From assembly GCA_029011315.1 (NCBI GenBank), contig JAQXLA010000018.1, positions 1 through 37,936 of the forward strand: DNA of 37,936 bases, given 5' to 3'. The notes beneath the pieces are model-generated. The model saw only the letters and a program-made list of their open reading frames with translations. It did not search any database and was not told the DNA's origin. Made by a program: the position numbers and the translations under genes. Of the stretch, positions 27,926 to 35,929 are shown in pieces. Within the stretch, counting starts at the first letter, position 1; every line of letters starts with the position of its first letter. This DNA is from Desulfovibrionaceae bacterium. GTDB taxonomy: Bacteria; Desulfobacterota; Desulfovibrionia; Desulfovibrionales; Desulfovibrionaceae.

Positions 27926-28405
27926 TTATCGAGCTGTTTTCGAAGAAGCACGGCGCTTGGCAACCCGAACGTCGTTCAAGGTATTCCAGGATTCGGCAAA
28001 ATCGGCATCATCGGCTGTCTTAACGGCGATCATAGCCAGTTCTTCGGCTTCGTCCAGATCGATGCCCTGCCGTAGCAAAGACCGTGCCAATCCGCTGTAA
28101 ATTCCGGAGCTGTTCTGCCCCCTTGCCAGCGCATCGCGCAAAATACGTTCTGCCTGTCCTGCTCTGCCCTGTTTCAGCAGCAGACGGCTCAAAGCCTCTG
28201 TCCCCTTCGCAGAAAATTCAGCGGATAATGAATATTCCTCTGCGGCCTGATCCACGAGCCCCTGTTTTTCCAATTCCTCGCCTCTGCGCAAATGCTGCTC
28301 CGCCGGCGTTACAAGATGGGCAGACGGAGTTCTCAGCAGAGAGGCTCCGCATCCGCTTCCAGCCACAAGACAGGCAATGGCAATAAACAGGAAACTTCTG
28401 CGCAT
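27926..28405 (-). CDS. Small TPR-like putative lipoprotein
   Basis: I do not recognise a named family. The 159-residue product starts with a signal-like segment MRRSFLFIAIACLVAGSGC; Cys19 is the likely acylated residue, but the lipobox (GSGC) lacks the usual leucine at -3, so export as a lipoprotein is only probable. The mature part is helical and repetitive, with TPR-like motifs (GEELEKQGLVDQAAEEYSLS; LSRLLLKQGRAGQAERILRDA; GLARSLLRQGIDLDEAEELA), suggesting a protein-interaction role in the envelope. It lies between ilvN, from which a strong terminator separates it, and hom, with 25 nt between. The gene neighbourhood gives no functional clue. Confidence 0.75.
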   Translation of the reverse strand: MRRSFLFIAIACLVAGSGCGASLLRTPSAHLVTPAEQHLRRGEELEKQGLVDQAAEEYSLSAEFSAKGTEALSRLLLKQGRAGQAERILRDALARGQNSSGIYSGLARSLLRQGIDLDEAEELAMIAVKTADDADFAESWNTLNDVRVAKRRASSKTAR

Positions 28406-28415
28406 GACACTTTCC

Positions 28416-28466
28416 GAAAAAAACGGGACGCGAACACCCTATGCAAGTCGTTCGAGCCCCGTTTTT
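28416..28466 (-). terminator. Strong intrinsic terminator after ilvN
   Basis: On the minus strand a 14-position stem joins 28463-28450 to 28435-28422, with one mismatch and one G-U pair around a 14-nt loop, and is followed by seven T residues (28423-28417). It lies 10 nt after the ilvN stop and just 10-20 nt before the lipoprotein start, so it ends the DUF465-ilvBN unit. An A-run on the other side would let it act in both directions. Confidence 0.88.
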
Positions 28467-28474
28467 CAGCAGAA

Positions 28475-28966
28475 TTAATTTTCTTCAGACTGCATGGATC
28501 GGCGCAAAGCCAGAGCTCCAGTCCGTCCAATTTCCTTAATGCCAAATGTTTTCAGCAAATCGATGATCGCTTTCAGCTTTTCATGATCACCGGTAGCTTC
28601 CAGCGTCAGATCGTTCAGGCTCACATCCACGACTTTGCAGCGGAAAATATCCGCAATGCGCAGGATTTCGCCGCGATTGGAATCATTGGCAGCCACTTTC
28701 ACCAGCATCATTTCACGTTCCACAATGCTGGTCAGTCCGAAGTCCATCACCTCAATAACTGTCACCAGCTTGCGAAGCTGCTTGGCAAGCTGTTCAAACG
28801 TCTGCTCGTTGCCATACGTCGTAATCGTCATCAGCGAAACGCCTTTTTCCAATGTCGGCGCAACGTTCAGCGATTCGATGTTAAAGCCTCTTCCGTTGAA
28901 AAGGCCCGAAATGCGGGAAAGTATTCCGGGTTCGTTTTCAACCAGAATGGACATGATCCGTCTCAT
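28475..28966 (-). CDS. ilvN: Acetolactate synthase small (regulatory) subunit
   Basis: This is the regulatory subunit of acetolactate synthase; it activates the large subunit and mediates feedback inhibition by valine. The 163-residue length equals that of E. coli IlvH. An N-terminal ACT domain (RIMSILVENEPGILSRISGLF, about 3-22, then GFNIESLNV) is followed by the conserved NREGILRIADIF-like segment and VVDVSLNDLTLEATG. GGAGG 7-8 nt before ATG 28966 selects this start over an upstream in-frame ATG at 29020. It lies 93 nt after ilvB; that gap contains unusual palindromic repeats. A terminator follows. The usual third gene, ilvC, is not next to it. Confidence 0.97.
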   Translation of the reverse strand: MRRIMSILVENEPGILSRISGLFNGRGFNIESLNVAPTLEKGVSLMTITTYGNEQTFEQLAKQLRKLVTVIEVMDFGLTSIVEREMMLVKVAANDSNRGEILRIADIFRCKVVDVSLNDLTLEATGDHEKLKAIIDLLKTFGIKEIGRTGALALRRSMQSEEN

Positions 28967-29018
28967 AAAGATTCCTCCACAGACCTGCTTATGCAGGCAA
29001 AAGCGCGATACAATACTC

Positions 29019-29061
29019 ATTTCGGATCCGAAATTGCCACAATCCGGATCCGAAACGGATT
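29019..29061 (-). repeat. Paired GGATCC-centred palindromes between ilvB and ilvN
   Basis: ATTTCGGATCCGAAAT (29019-29034) is a perfect 16-bp palindrome. Six bases away AATCCGGATCCGAAACGGATT (29041-29061, overlapping the ilvB stop) repeats its core and can form a 6-bp stem AATCCG/CGGATT. Both share CGGATCCGAAA. Further toward ilvN, CCTGC/GCAGG around a 4-nt loop (28984-28997) forms another hairpin. These could shape mRNA stability or the IlvB:IlvN ratio, or bind a dimeric regulator. Confidence 0.6.
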
Positions 29062-30751
29062 AAGCCAGAAGCATTTCTTCCAGGCTCGCGCCGGGAGAAA
29101 CAATGGGATAGACATCCTCTTCTCTGTCAACGACCACATCAACAACCGTTGTATGCGGAGAATGCAAAGCCTTAGGCAGCAGCGTATGCAATTCTTCTTT
29201 GTTGGTAATGCGTACGCCTTCGCAGCCGAACGCTTCAGCAAGCTTGACGAAATCGGGTTGGCAATCCAGATCTGTCGCGACATAGTTCTTCTTGTAGAAA
29301 AGCTCCTGCCACTGGCGAACCATACCGAGATACCTGTTATTCAGAATGATGACCTTGACAGGCAGCTTGTTTTCAACTGCCGTGGTAAGTTCCTGAATAT
29401 TCATGAGAATGGATCCGTCGCCGGCGATATCAATGATCATGCGGCCAGGGAAAGCCAGCTGAGCACCAATACCTGCGGGCAGCCCCATGCCCATCGTACC
29501 GAGACCGCCGGAGGTGATATAGGTACGGGGATGACGATACGCATAGAACTGAGCCGCCCAGATCTGATTCTGACCGACTTCAGTCGTAATGATAGAATCC
29601 TCATCCGCATATTTCTGAATAGCTTCGACAACCTGCTGAGGCTTGAGCAAATCGCCTTCTTCGTAAGAAACTGGATGAAGATTCTTCCAGTCCGTCACTG
29701 TTTTGCGCCATTCAGCCATATCGCCATCCCAATCCTTCACCACTCTTCCGGACTCGAGCATGTCAATGAAGCCTTTGAAAGCGGCTCGGCAGTCGCTGAT
29801 GACAGGGGCTTCAACTTCGACGTTCTTACGAATGCTGGTGGGATCGATATCAATGTGCACGATCCGCGCATGAGGCGCAAAAGACGAAAGACGTCCGGTC
29901 AAACGGTCATCAAAACGCACTCCTGCGGCCAGGATGACATCGGCCTGGGAAATGGCTCTGTTCGCCGCGAACATGCCATGCATTCCTGGCATGCCGATCC
30001 ACATGGGATCGTCGCCGGGGAAAGCACCGAGTCCCATCAGCGTGGATGCAACCGGCATTTTAACCATGCGGGCAAATCTGGTCAGCTCTTCAGACGCATC
30101 CCCCATGATGACGCCACCGCCGGCCAGAATCACGCCCTTCTTCGCGGTAACCAGAATATCCATGGCACTGCGAAGCTGGTTACGGCTGGCTTCGTAGGTC
30201 GGATTATAGCTGCGGAAATGCAGATCTTCAGGCCATTCAAATTCGCAGGTTGCCTGGATCACGTCTTTCGGAAGGTCAACCAGCACTGGTCCAGGACGTC
30301 CGGTACGTGCCAGATGGAAAGCACGGCGAATGGTCAGAGCCAGATCCTTGATATCCTTTACCAGATAGTTATGCTTGGTGCAGGGACGAGTGATGCCGAG
30401 AATATCGACTTCCTGGAATGCGTCCACCCCCATCATGTGCGTCGGAACCTGTCCCGTCAGAATGACCACGGGAACTGAATCGCTGTAAGCGGTCGCGATG
30501 CCGGTTACCGTATTTGTCGCACCGGGGCCGGATGTCACGAGGCAAACGCCAACCTTGCCCGTCGTGCGAGCATAGCCGTCGGCCGCGTGAATTGCGCCCA
30601 ATTCCTGACGAACCAGAATATGACGGAGATCAGGATGATTGGACCATTCATTATAGATATCGATGACAGCGCCTCCGGGATATCCGAAAACGAGGTCAAC
30701 ACCTTCTTTTTTCAAACTTTCCAGTAAAATTCTCGCCCCGGTATAGCGCAT
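29060..30751 (-). CDS. ilvB: Acetolactate synthase large (catalytic) subunit
   Basis: This TPP enzyme condenses two pyruvates to acetolactate (or pyruvate with 2-ketobutyrate), the first common step of valine, leucine and isoleucine synthesis. The 563-residue protein has VFGYPGGAVIDIYNE (21-35), the catalytic Glu50 in VRQELGAIHAADGYAR, the FAD-proximal AGVRFDDRLTGR and the TPP/Mg motif from GDGSILMN to LNNRYLGMV. The frame is open upstream to 30814, inside DUF465, but MRYTGARILL is the usual start; ATG 30751 begins one base after the DUF465 stop with GAGG 13 nt upstream, implying translational coupling. It draws on the same pyruvate pool as the PFOR. Confidence 0.98.
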   Translation of the reverse strand: MRYTGARILLESLKKEGVDLVFGYPGGAVIDIYNEWSNHPDLRHILVRQELGAIHAADGYARTTGKVGVCLVTSGPGATNTVTGIATAYSDSVPVVILTGQVPTHMMGVDAFQEVDILGITRPCTKHNYLVKDIKDLALTIRRAFHLARTGRPGPVLVDLPKDVIQATCEFEWPEDLHFRSYNPTYEASRNQLRSAMDILVTAKKGVILAGGGVIMGDASEELTRFARMVKMPVASTLMGLGAFPGDDPMWIGMPGMHGMFAANRAISQADVILAAGVRFDDRLTGRLSSFAPHARIVHIDIDPTSIRKNVEVEAPVISDCRAAFKGFIDMLESGRVVKDWDGDMAEWRKTVTDWKNLHPVSYEEGDLLKPQQVVEAIQKYADEDSIITTEVGQNQIWAAQFYAYRHPRTYITSGGLGTMGMGLPAGIGAQLAFPGRMIIDIAGDGSILMNIQELTTAVENKLPVKVIILNNRYLGMVRQWQELFYKKNYVATDLDCQPDFVKLAEAFGCEGVRITNKEELHTLLPKALHSPHTTVVDVVVDREEDVYPIVSPGASLEEMLLA

Positions 30752-30752
30752 C

Positions 30753-30989
30753 TTATTTTCCCGCCTCGGATTTCTTGTATTCATCAAGAATGGCATGCAT
30801 CCGCGTCTTGCCATCCAGCTTCTGTTTCTTCAGCTGCTTCAGACTGCTCTCTTCGGAAGGAGTCCGATAGGCCTTGCCTTCGAGGCTTTCAATCTGCTTT
30901 TCATACAGAATGTGGCTGTCCCAGAGATCCTTCAATTCAGCATTTTCCTTGGCATACTTTTCCAGAAGAAGAAGCTCTTGCTGTTCCAT
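30753..30989 (-). CDS. DUF465 family small protein
   Basis: This 78-residue, highly charged, helical protein fits the DUF465 (YdcH-like) family: LLLLEKYAKENAELKDLWDSH, then YEKQIESLEGK and a lysine-rich LKQLKKQKLDGKTRMHAIL tail, probably a small coiled-coil hairpin. Its biochemical role is not known. ATG 30989 follows CAGGAG with good spacing; an upstream in-frame ATG at 31046 would add 19 residues but lacks a good ribosome binding site. It is coupled to ilvB through a one-base gap. A GCCGT/ACGGC hairpin (31020-31033) sits in its leader. Confidence 0.88.
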   Translation of the reverse strand: MEQQELLLLEKYAKENAELKDLWDSHILYEKQIESLEGKAYRTPSEESSLKQLKKQKLDGKTRMHAILDEYKKSEAGK

Positions 30990-31084
30990 GAGAAACGCTC
31001 CTGAATCAAAAAGGTTCACGCCGTGAGCACGGCTCTGAAAATCCATGTCCCACGGTCTTTTTGGTATCCTACGACATTTTTTAT

Positions 31085-31121
31085 AAAAAAGGAAGATTGA
31101 ATCCTGTTTTCCGTATCTTCC
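31085..31121 (-). terminator. Intrinsic terminator after yggT
   Basis: On the minus strand GGAAGAT (31121-31115) pairs perfectly with ATCTTCC (31097-31091) around a 17-nt loop, followed by six T residues (31090-31085). It lies 7 nt after the yggT stop and separates the paaK-yggT unit from DUF465-ilvBN, whose promoter must lie in the remaining 95 nt. Confidence 0.65.
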
Positions 31122-31128
31122 AAACTGC

Positions 31129-31431
31129 TCATGCCGCAGATGCGACAAGCCCGAGCATCACTGCGGAAAGAATATTCCTCAGCAGCTCAACAGCAAGATA
31201 CACCACTGCCGGTGCAAAATCGATGCCGCGATAAAAGACAAAGGGCAGGGCTTTTCGAACCCGGTAAAACAGCGGCTCTGTAATATTTTCCAGAAAACGC
31301 ACAGCGGGATGATAGGTCTGCACATTCATCCAGCTCACTACAGCGGCAACTATCACAGCCCATCCGTAAAGCAGAAGCAACGTATCGACCGTTTTTGCCA
31401 CTCCAATGAGAATACTGCTCAATAAAATCAC
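31129..31431 (-). CDS. YggT family integral membrane protein
   Basis: This 100-residue protein has the YggT layout: two hydrophobic helices (about 3-34 and 72-97) flanking the family segment SWMNVQTYHPAVRFLENITEPLF with its conserved proline pair region. YggT proteins sit in the inner membrane and are linked by context in other bacteria to cell division, osmotic stress or cytochrome assembly; no activity is settled. It starts with GTG at 31431, with GGGAGG 6 nt upstream. It lies 32 nt after paaK and is followed by a terminator. Confidence 0.87.
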   Translation of the reverse strand: MILLSSILIGVAKTVDTLLLLYGWAVIVAAVVSWMNVQTYHPAVRFLENITEPLFYRVRKALPFVFYRGIDFAPAVVYLAVELLRNILSAVMLGLVASAA

Positions 31432-31463
31432 TTGCTACCTCCCTGCTGTATGCGTTTTCCGTT

Positions 31464-32762
31464 TTACATTTTACGCTTGTCAATAATGCGCACGGCCTTG
31501 CCTTCGCTGCGCTTGATGCTGTGGGGAGCCACAAAAGTCACTTTTGCCGTGACGCCAAGAAATTCCTTGATCTTCTTGCGCACGCGCACTTCCTGCTCCT
31601 GCATGGCCTTCACTTCATCAGAGAACATTCCTTCGATAAGCTCGACCTGCACTTCAAGCGTGTCAAGAGGTCCTTCGCGATCCACCACGAGCTGATACGT
31701 TGAAGCCAGGCCTTCCTTTTCCATCAGAATACTTTCCACCTGAGACGGGAACAGATTCACTCCTCGGATGATGAGCATGTCATCGCTCCGCCCCGTAATG
31801 CGGGTCATTCTGGCAGTCGTACGGCCGCAATGACACAGCGTGTGATCCAGCGACGTAATATCTCGGGTACGGTAGCGCAGGAGCGGCATGCCCTGCTTCG
31901 TAATGGTTGTCAAAACAAGTTCACCAGTGCTTCCCTCAGGCAGAACTTCACATGTTTCCGGATCGATGATTTCCGCGATAAAATGATCTTCATGAATATG
32001 CATGCCGTTCTTTTCCTCGCAATCCATAGCCACGCCGGGGCCCATGACTTCGGAAAGACCATAGATATTATGCGCGGAAATTCCCATCTTTCTCTCCATA
32101 TCCTGGCGCATTTCATCCGTCCAGGGTTCCGCACCGAAAACGCCCACGCGAAGAGGAAGCTTGGCAATATCAATGCCCTGATCCACGGCAGCTTCATACA
32201 GATAATTGGCATAGGAAGGCGTACAGCAAAGCACAGTGGCTCCAAAATCGCGCAGCAGCTGAACCTGACGCCGTGTCGCACCGCCCGACATGGGAACAAC
32301 TGTGGCCCCAATCCGCTCTGCTCCGTAGTGCGCTCCAAGACCGCCAGTAAACAGTCCGTAGCCGTATGCCACATGAACGATATCGCTGGCTGTTGCTCCG
32401 GCCATGGTCAGCCCGCGAGCCACAAGTTCCGCCCAAGTTGCCACGTCTCGCCTGGTGTATCCGTCAACCACGGCCTTGCCCGTTGTACCGCTCGAAGCAT
32501 GAATGCGTTCAATATTGTCCAGAGGCACGGCAAAAAGACCATAAGGATAATTATCGCGCAGATCCTGCTTCGTAGTGAAAGGCAGACGCTTCAAATCATC
32601 GAGAGAACGGATGTCCGCCGGTTTTACGCCAAGTTCATCGAATTTTTTCTTGTAAAAAGGAACATTATAATAAATACGGGAACAAAGATCCTGAAGTCTG
32701 GAAAGCTGCAGCTTTTTCAGATCTTCTCTGGGCATGGTTTCCTTTTCAATGTCAAAAATCAT
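31464..32762 (-). CDS. paaK: Phenylacetate-CoA ligase
   Basis: PaaK activates phenylacetate (or a related aryl acid) to its CoA thioester with ATP. The 432-residue protein is the usual length for this branch of the AMP-forming adenylating superfamily. The phosphate-binding loop is [10 protein letters not shown] (89-98); [12 protein letters not shown] and LRYRTRDIT follow, with [21 protein letters not shown] leading into the C-terminal domain, which ends [17 protein letters not shown] 6 nt before ATG 32762 sets the start. In anaerobes such enzymes often accompany indolepyruvate oxidoreductase genes and may work in reverse on aryl-CoA; none is present here. yggT follows by 32 nt. Confidence 0.96.
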   Translation of the reverse strand: MIFDIEKETMPREDLKKLQLSRLQDLCSRIYYNVPFYKKKFDELGVKPADIRSLDDLKRLPFTTKQDLRDNYPYGLFAVPLDNIERIHASSGTTGKAVVDGYTRRDVATWAELVARGLTMAGATASDIVHVAYGYGLFTGGLGAHYGAERIGATVVPMSGGATRRQVQLLRDFGATVLCCTPSYANYLYEAAVDQGIDIAKLPLRVGVFGAEPWTDEMRQDMERKMGISAHNIYGLSEVMGPGVAMDCEEKNGMHIHEDHFIAEIIDPETCEVLPEGSTGELVLTTITKQGMPLLRYRTRDITSLDHTLCHCGRTTARMTRITGRSDDMLIIRGVNLFPSQVESILMEKEGLASTYQLVVDREGPLDTLEVQVELIEGMFSDEVKAMQEQEVRVRKKIKEFLGVTAKVTFVAPHSIKRSEGKAVRIIDKRKM

Positions 32763-33056
32763 TGATGGCCTCCGAATTTTATGCCTTGTTCAGCGTTTTC
32801 TTTCGAATGATCGGGGCAGCGCTGACGGCATAGGAAACCGCCTGTAGGCCTCGATACGGGTTTATTTCATAACGAATTGCCGAACGGTGCGCAAGTGTCC
32901 AGCACAAACATAAATACCAAAGTCAAATCAGTCCGGTACGGCTTTTCCCATATTGATCAATTTTTCCGGATTGATTCCGAATCAAGGATAGGTTACCGTA
33001 ATGAAGTTCAGAAAACCGCTCACAGCTCAGTTCCACAATCTCAGGAGTTCAGAACT
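32763..33056. other. Divergent intergenic region between paaK and the YbhN-type gene
   Basis: These 294 bases contain no supported gene. TTGATTC-C-GAATCAA (32971-32985) is a perfect 7+7 inverted repeat, and TTGATCAA (32953-32960) is a shorter palindrome with the same half-sites 10 nt away. They lie about 70-100 nt before the plus-strand gene and could bind a dimeric regulator. No convincing promoter is visible for paaK; TATGAA with a poor TTGCGC at 17-nt spacing is the best minus-strand candidate. AGGAG (33043-33047) is the Shine-Dalgarno for the plus-strand gene. Confidence 0.45.
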
Positions 33057-34010
33057 ATGACAGCCCATGAAAATACAGCTCATTCCGCTGTACTGAAAAT
33101 TCTCGGACGTCTCCTTGTTTTCGCCATTTTCTGCGGAGCTGCCTGGCTGCTGTATACCGAAATACGCAAATACAGCCTGAGTCAGATTCTTGACAGCATC
33201 GGCCGCATTCCAACTGCCGCGCTGGTCGCATCACTTATCTTTGCCATCATCAACTATATCATCCTCATTGGCTACGACTGGCTGGCACTCAAGGCCATTC
33301 ACAAAAAACTTTCCCTTCCCAAGGTTTCCCTTGTGTCCTTCATCGGGCAGGCTGTCAGCTACAATTTCGGAGCTCTTCTTGGGGGGAGTGCTGTACGGTT
33401 TCGCTTTTATTCTCTCTGGGGCTTTTCCCCTATGGAATTTGTGCGGCTCATTCTCATGCTGGCCGTTACCTTCTGGATCGGCGCTTTGGGATTGACCGGA
33501 GCCCTGTTTATCTTCTTTCCTCCGGATATTCCCGAAGAACTGGGCGTGCACCTCCCCTTCAGTCCGTTTTTTCTCGGAACAATATTGCTCGCCGTGGCCG
33601 TAGGCTATCTTGTAATCTGCGCCGTTCTGCATAAGCCTCTGCACATTTTCCGCAGAGAATTTTCCTTTCCTCCTTTTCATATTGCATCAGCTCAGGCTCT
33701 TGTCGCCGGAGCCGATCTCATTTGCGCTGGAGCCTGCCTGTACATTCTGCTTCCGGCCGATTCAGGCATCGGCTTTTTTGAATTTCTTCCGGCCTATCTG
33801 CTTGCCATGGTGGCCGTCGTCCTCACCCATGTTCCCGGCGGAGCCGGAGTGCTGGAAGTAATCATTCTGCATCTGACTGATATCGACCGGCAAAGCGTGC
33901 TCGCCGCGCTTATCTGCTTCCGCGTCATCTATTATCTGCTGCCTCTCCTGCTTGCGGCTCTCATCTTCGTTCTGCATGAAATCATCACTCGCACCGGAAA
34001 GGCACAATAA
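33057..34010 (+). CDS. YbhN/UPF0104-type integral membrane protein (LPG-synthase-like transmembrane domain)
   Basis: This 317-residue protein is almost wholly hydrophobic, with about eight membrane spans, and resembles the flippase-like transmembrane domain shared by YbhN/UPF0104 proteins and MprF. Family landmarks are the early YDWLALKAI, SFIGQAVSYNFGALLGGSAVRFRFY, and late THVPGGAGVLEVIIL segments. There is no C-terminal aminoacyl-transfer domain, so it is not a lysylphosphatidylglycerol synthase; a lipid-translocation role is an inference. The frame is open back to 32877, but AGGAG 9 nt before ATG 33057 and the lack of hydrophobic signal upstream fix the start. It converges on the mltD-type gene with 23 nt between stops. 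Confidence 0.85.
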   Translation: MTAHENTAHSAVLKILGRLLVFAIFCGAAWLLYTEIRKYSLSQILDSIGRIPTAALVASLIFAIINYIILIGYDWLALKAIHKKLSLPKVSLVSFIGQAVSYNFGALLGGSAVRFRFYSLWGFSPMEFVRLILMLAVTFWIGALGLTGALFIFFPPDIPEELGVHLPFSPFFLGTILLAVAVGYLVICAVLHKPLHIFRREFSFPPFHIASAQALVAGADLICAGACLYILLPADSGIGFFEFLPAYLLAMVAVVLTHVPGGAGVLEVIILHLTDIDRQSVLAALICFRVIYYLLPLLLAALIFVLHEIITRTGKAQ

Positions 34011-34033
34011 GGCATTTGGCTGATTTTCTGTCC

Positions 34034-35677
34034 TTATTTCTGCCGAATTTTCACCGTATCTCCAGGGCGTAGACGCGTTTCCCGGTTCATGCCATTCCAA
34101 GCCAGAAGTTCCATGGGAGGCACCCTGAATTTCCTCGCAATGCTCCAGAGCGTATCGCCGCTCTGTACGCTGTACGTAGTTGTTTTTCCAACCGCTGATG
34201 CGACTCCCCTGGTCTGATTTTTCTCCGCCGCTGGACGTTTTTTTTCCGCAGCTGCCATGCGGGAGGGCATCTCGGTTTTCCTTTTTTTATTTTTAGAAAA
34301 ATCATTCAGAGCAAGCGAAACGGCACTCTCCTTCTGCTGCCCAGTACGACTCTCTGCAGAATGAACAGTACCTTTTTTTGATGACTGCGCCTGCAATACA
34401 GCTTTGCCTGAAGAAGCATCCTGCGGCAGCTTCAGCTTCATTCCCGGCTTCAAGATTTTGCCGATCGTATTTTGCTCCCGAATAACAGCAACAGAAACAC
34501 CGGTCTTTTTGGAGACAGAGGTGAGGGTATCGCCGCGCTGTACGATATAAGTTTGCAGTACATCCGGAATATTCCTGCTGTAAGCACGGGGATTTTTCAA
34601 AAAGCTGGATGCAGCCGCTGCATACTTCTGCGGAACATACATCCTCGCATAGCGACTTTTTGGCGATGAATACCGCAAAAAATGAGGATTGTTCTCTGAA
34701 AATTCATACCAGTTCATACCAAGAGCCCGGGATAAGGCAACCAGATTGGTTCCGGGTGGAACCTGGAAGACAGCAACATCGGATCCATCCTGCGGAAGAG
34801 GCGAAAAACCAAGCTTTTCCAGATTGTTCATAATTTTTCGCACTGCGACATATTTTGGATAATACTGACGGTTTTCCGGAGACAGACGATCCTTTTCCTC
34901 CCGGATTTTCATATTCCGTCGCCGCAGTTCAAAAAAATTTTTCGCCCCCGTCGCAGCCATGCCTCTGGATACCCGACCTTCACCGGCATTATAGGATGTG
35001 ATGGCCAGTCCCCAGTCGCCAAACATACGATACAGTTTTGCCAGATATTCAGCCGCCGCCTGAGTGGAAAAATACGGATCCCGACGTTCGTCCACATACC
35101 AGTCCTGATGCATGCCAAAATGGCGTCCGGTACTGGGAATAAACTGCCATACGCCCATGGCACCGGCATAAGACCGACATTTTGGATTGAAACCGCTTTC
35201 AATAAAGGCTACCCAGATCAAATCTTCAGGAAGCCCTCTTTTCTTCAATTCGCGTCGGATATGCGTCAGATACGGACGGCAACGTCGAATGGCACTTTCC
35301 ACTGTCACCCGCTCTTTATGAACCAGTTTCTTAAAATGCAAAATAACGTCGCGCATATCTTCATCAGATAGATTCCGATCTGTCTCCCCTTCATTCATCA
35401 ATGCCATTTTCTCCGCTGGACTGAGCGGAACGAAATCATCAGGAGGAAGATATCGCGACGATTCCGTGGGTCTGTTTTTTTCATCTTCCACAGGAATTTC
35501 CGCAACGCTCTGCTGCTCTTCAATGGAAAAGTCACTGCGTGCCGGCTTCCTGCTGCCGCATCCGGTTAAGGAGGGGACTATCAGACAGAGTATGATAGGA
35601 AGCAAAACGCATAGATGATGCAGAACGCGTCCTCTTTGAACAGCATCAGATTGGGTGGAGAAGTCGAAAAAGCTCAC
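34034..35677 (-). CDS. mltD: MltD-type membrane-bound lytic transglycosylase with two LysM domains
   Basis: This periplasmic lipoprotein cleaves peptidoglycan glycan strands to 1,6-anhydro ends. The 547-residue protein has a signal segment (about 20-39) and lipobox LTGC with Cys40. Its SLT domain has the catalytic Glu160 in WVAFIESGFNPK, the GAMGVWQFIPSTGR motif (172-185) and SYNAGEGRV (about 228-236). Two LysM domains follow: residues about 376-418 (TYIVQRGDTLTSVSKKTG) and 501-546 (TYSVQSGDTLWSIARKF), separated by a basic, alanine-rich linker. It starts with GTG at 35677 behind AGGA at 8-nt spacing; no in-frame ATG lies nearby. MltD often has two or more LysM repeats, so the layout is ordinary. 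Confidence 0.94.
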   Translation of the reverse strand: MSFFDFSTQSDAVQRGRVLHHLCVLLPIILCLIVPSLTGCGSRKPARSDFSIEEQQSVAEIPVEDEKNRPTESSRYLPPDDFVPLSPAEKMALMNEGETDRNLSDEDMRDVILHFKKLVHKERVTVESAIRRCRPYLTHIRRELKKRGLPEDLIWVAFIESGFNPKCRSYAGAMGVWQFIPSTGRHFGMHQDWYVDERRDPYFSTQAAAEYLAKLYRMFGDWGLAITSYNAGEGRVSRGMAATGAKNFFELRRRNMKIREEKDRLSPENRQYYPKYVAVRKIMNNLEKLGFSPLPQDGSDVAVFQVPPGTNLVALSRALGMNWYEFSENNPHFLRYSSPKSRYARMYVPQKYAAAASSFLKNPRAYSRNIPDVLQTYIVQRGDTLTSVSKKTGVSVAVIREQNTIGKILKPGMKLKLPQDASSGKAVLQAQSSKKGTVHSAESRTGQQKESAVSLALNDFSKNKKRKTEMPSRMAAAEKKRPAAEKNQTRGVASAVGKTTTYSVQSGDTLWSIARKFRVPPMELLAWNGMNRETRLRPGDTVKIRQK

Positions 35678-35814
35678 AGGACATTTCCTTTCTTTTTCCG
35701 TATCACAATTCTTTTATATGTTACCTGACGGTACGCGCATTGGCAAGTTTCACCGGGCACTTGAAAAGCGCTCCAGCGTGTTTTTCCATGCCAAACGACA
35801 TGAATATCAAATTA

Positions 35815-35929
35815 TTGACTTATCCGATAAATTCCGTAGAACCTGAATATTGTACTGCGTGCGGTTTCAAAACTCCGCACCACCCCTGGGGCGGAAGGCC
35901 GCAGCACGATTCGGGAGGCTTTCCGTACT
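35815..35929 (+). promoter_or_regulatory. Promoter and structured leader of the amino-acid ABC operon
   Basis: TTGACT (35815-35820) and TAGAAC (35837-35842), with 16-nt spacing, form a moderate promoter. In the leader, GTGCGG (35859-35864) can pair with CCGCAC (35875-35880), while the same CCGC can instead pair with the GCGG at 35890-35893. These two folds exclude each other. GGGAGG (35913-35918) is the Shine-Dalgarno. On the minus strand a TATAAA at 35718-35713 may serve mltD. Confidence 0.45.

Noticed and set aside
29019..29061. Transposon ends or attachment site
   Set aside because: No transposase or integrase is nearby, no target duplication is seen, and the copies are adjacent rather than flanking anything.
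28292..30478. Plus-strand open frame of 728 codons
   Set aside because: It lies antisense over ilvN, ilvB and part of the lipoprotein gene. Its translation shows no recognisable domain; codon bias on the coding strand creates the long opposite frame.
32971..32985. Perfect FNR box
   Set aside because: The half-sites fit, but the centre has 5 bases instead of 4, so it is listed only as an unassigned palindrome.
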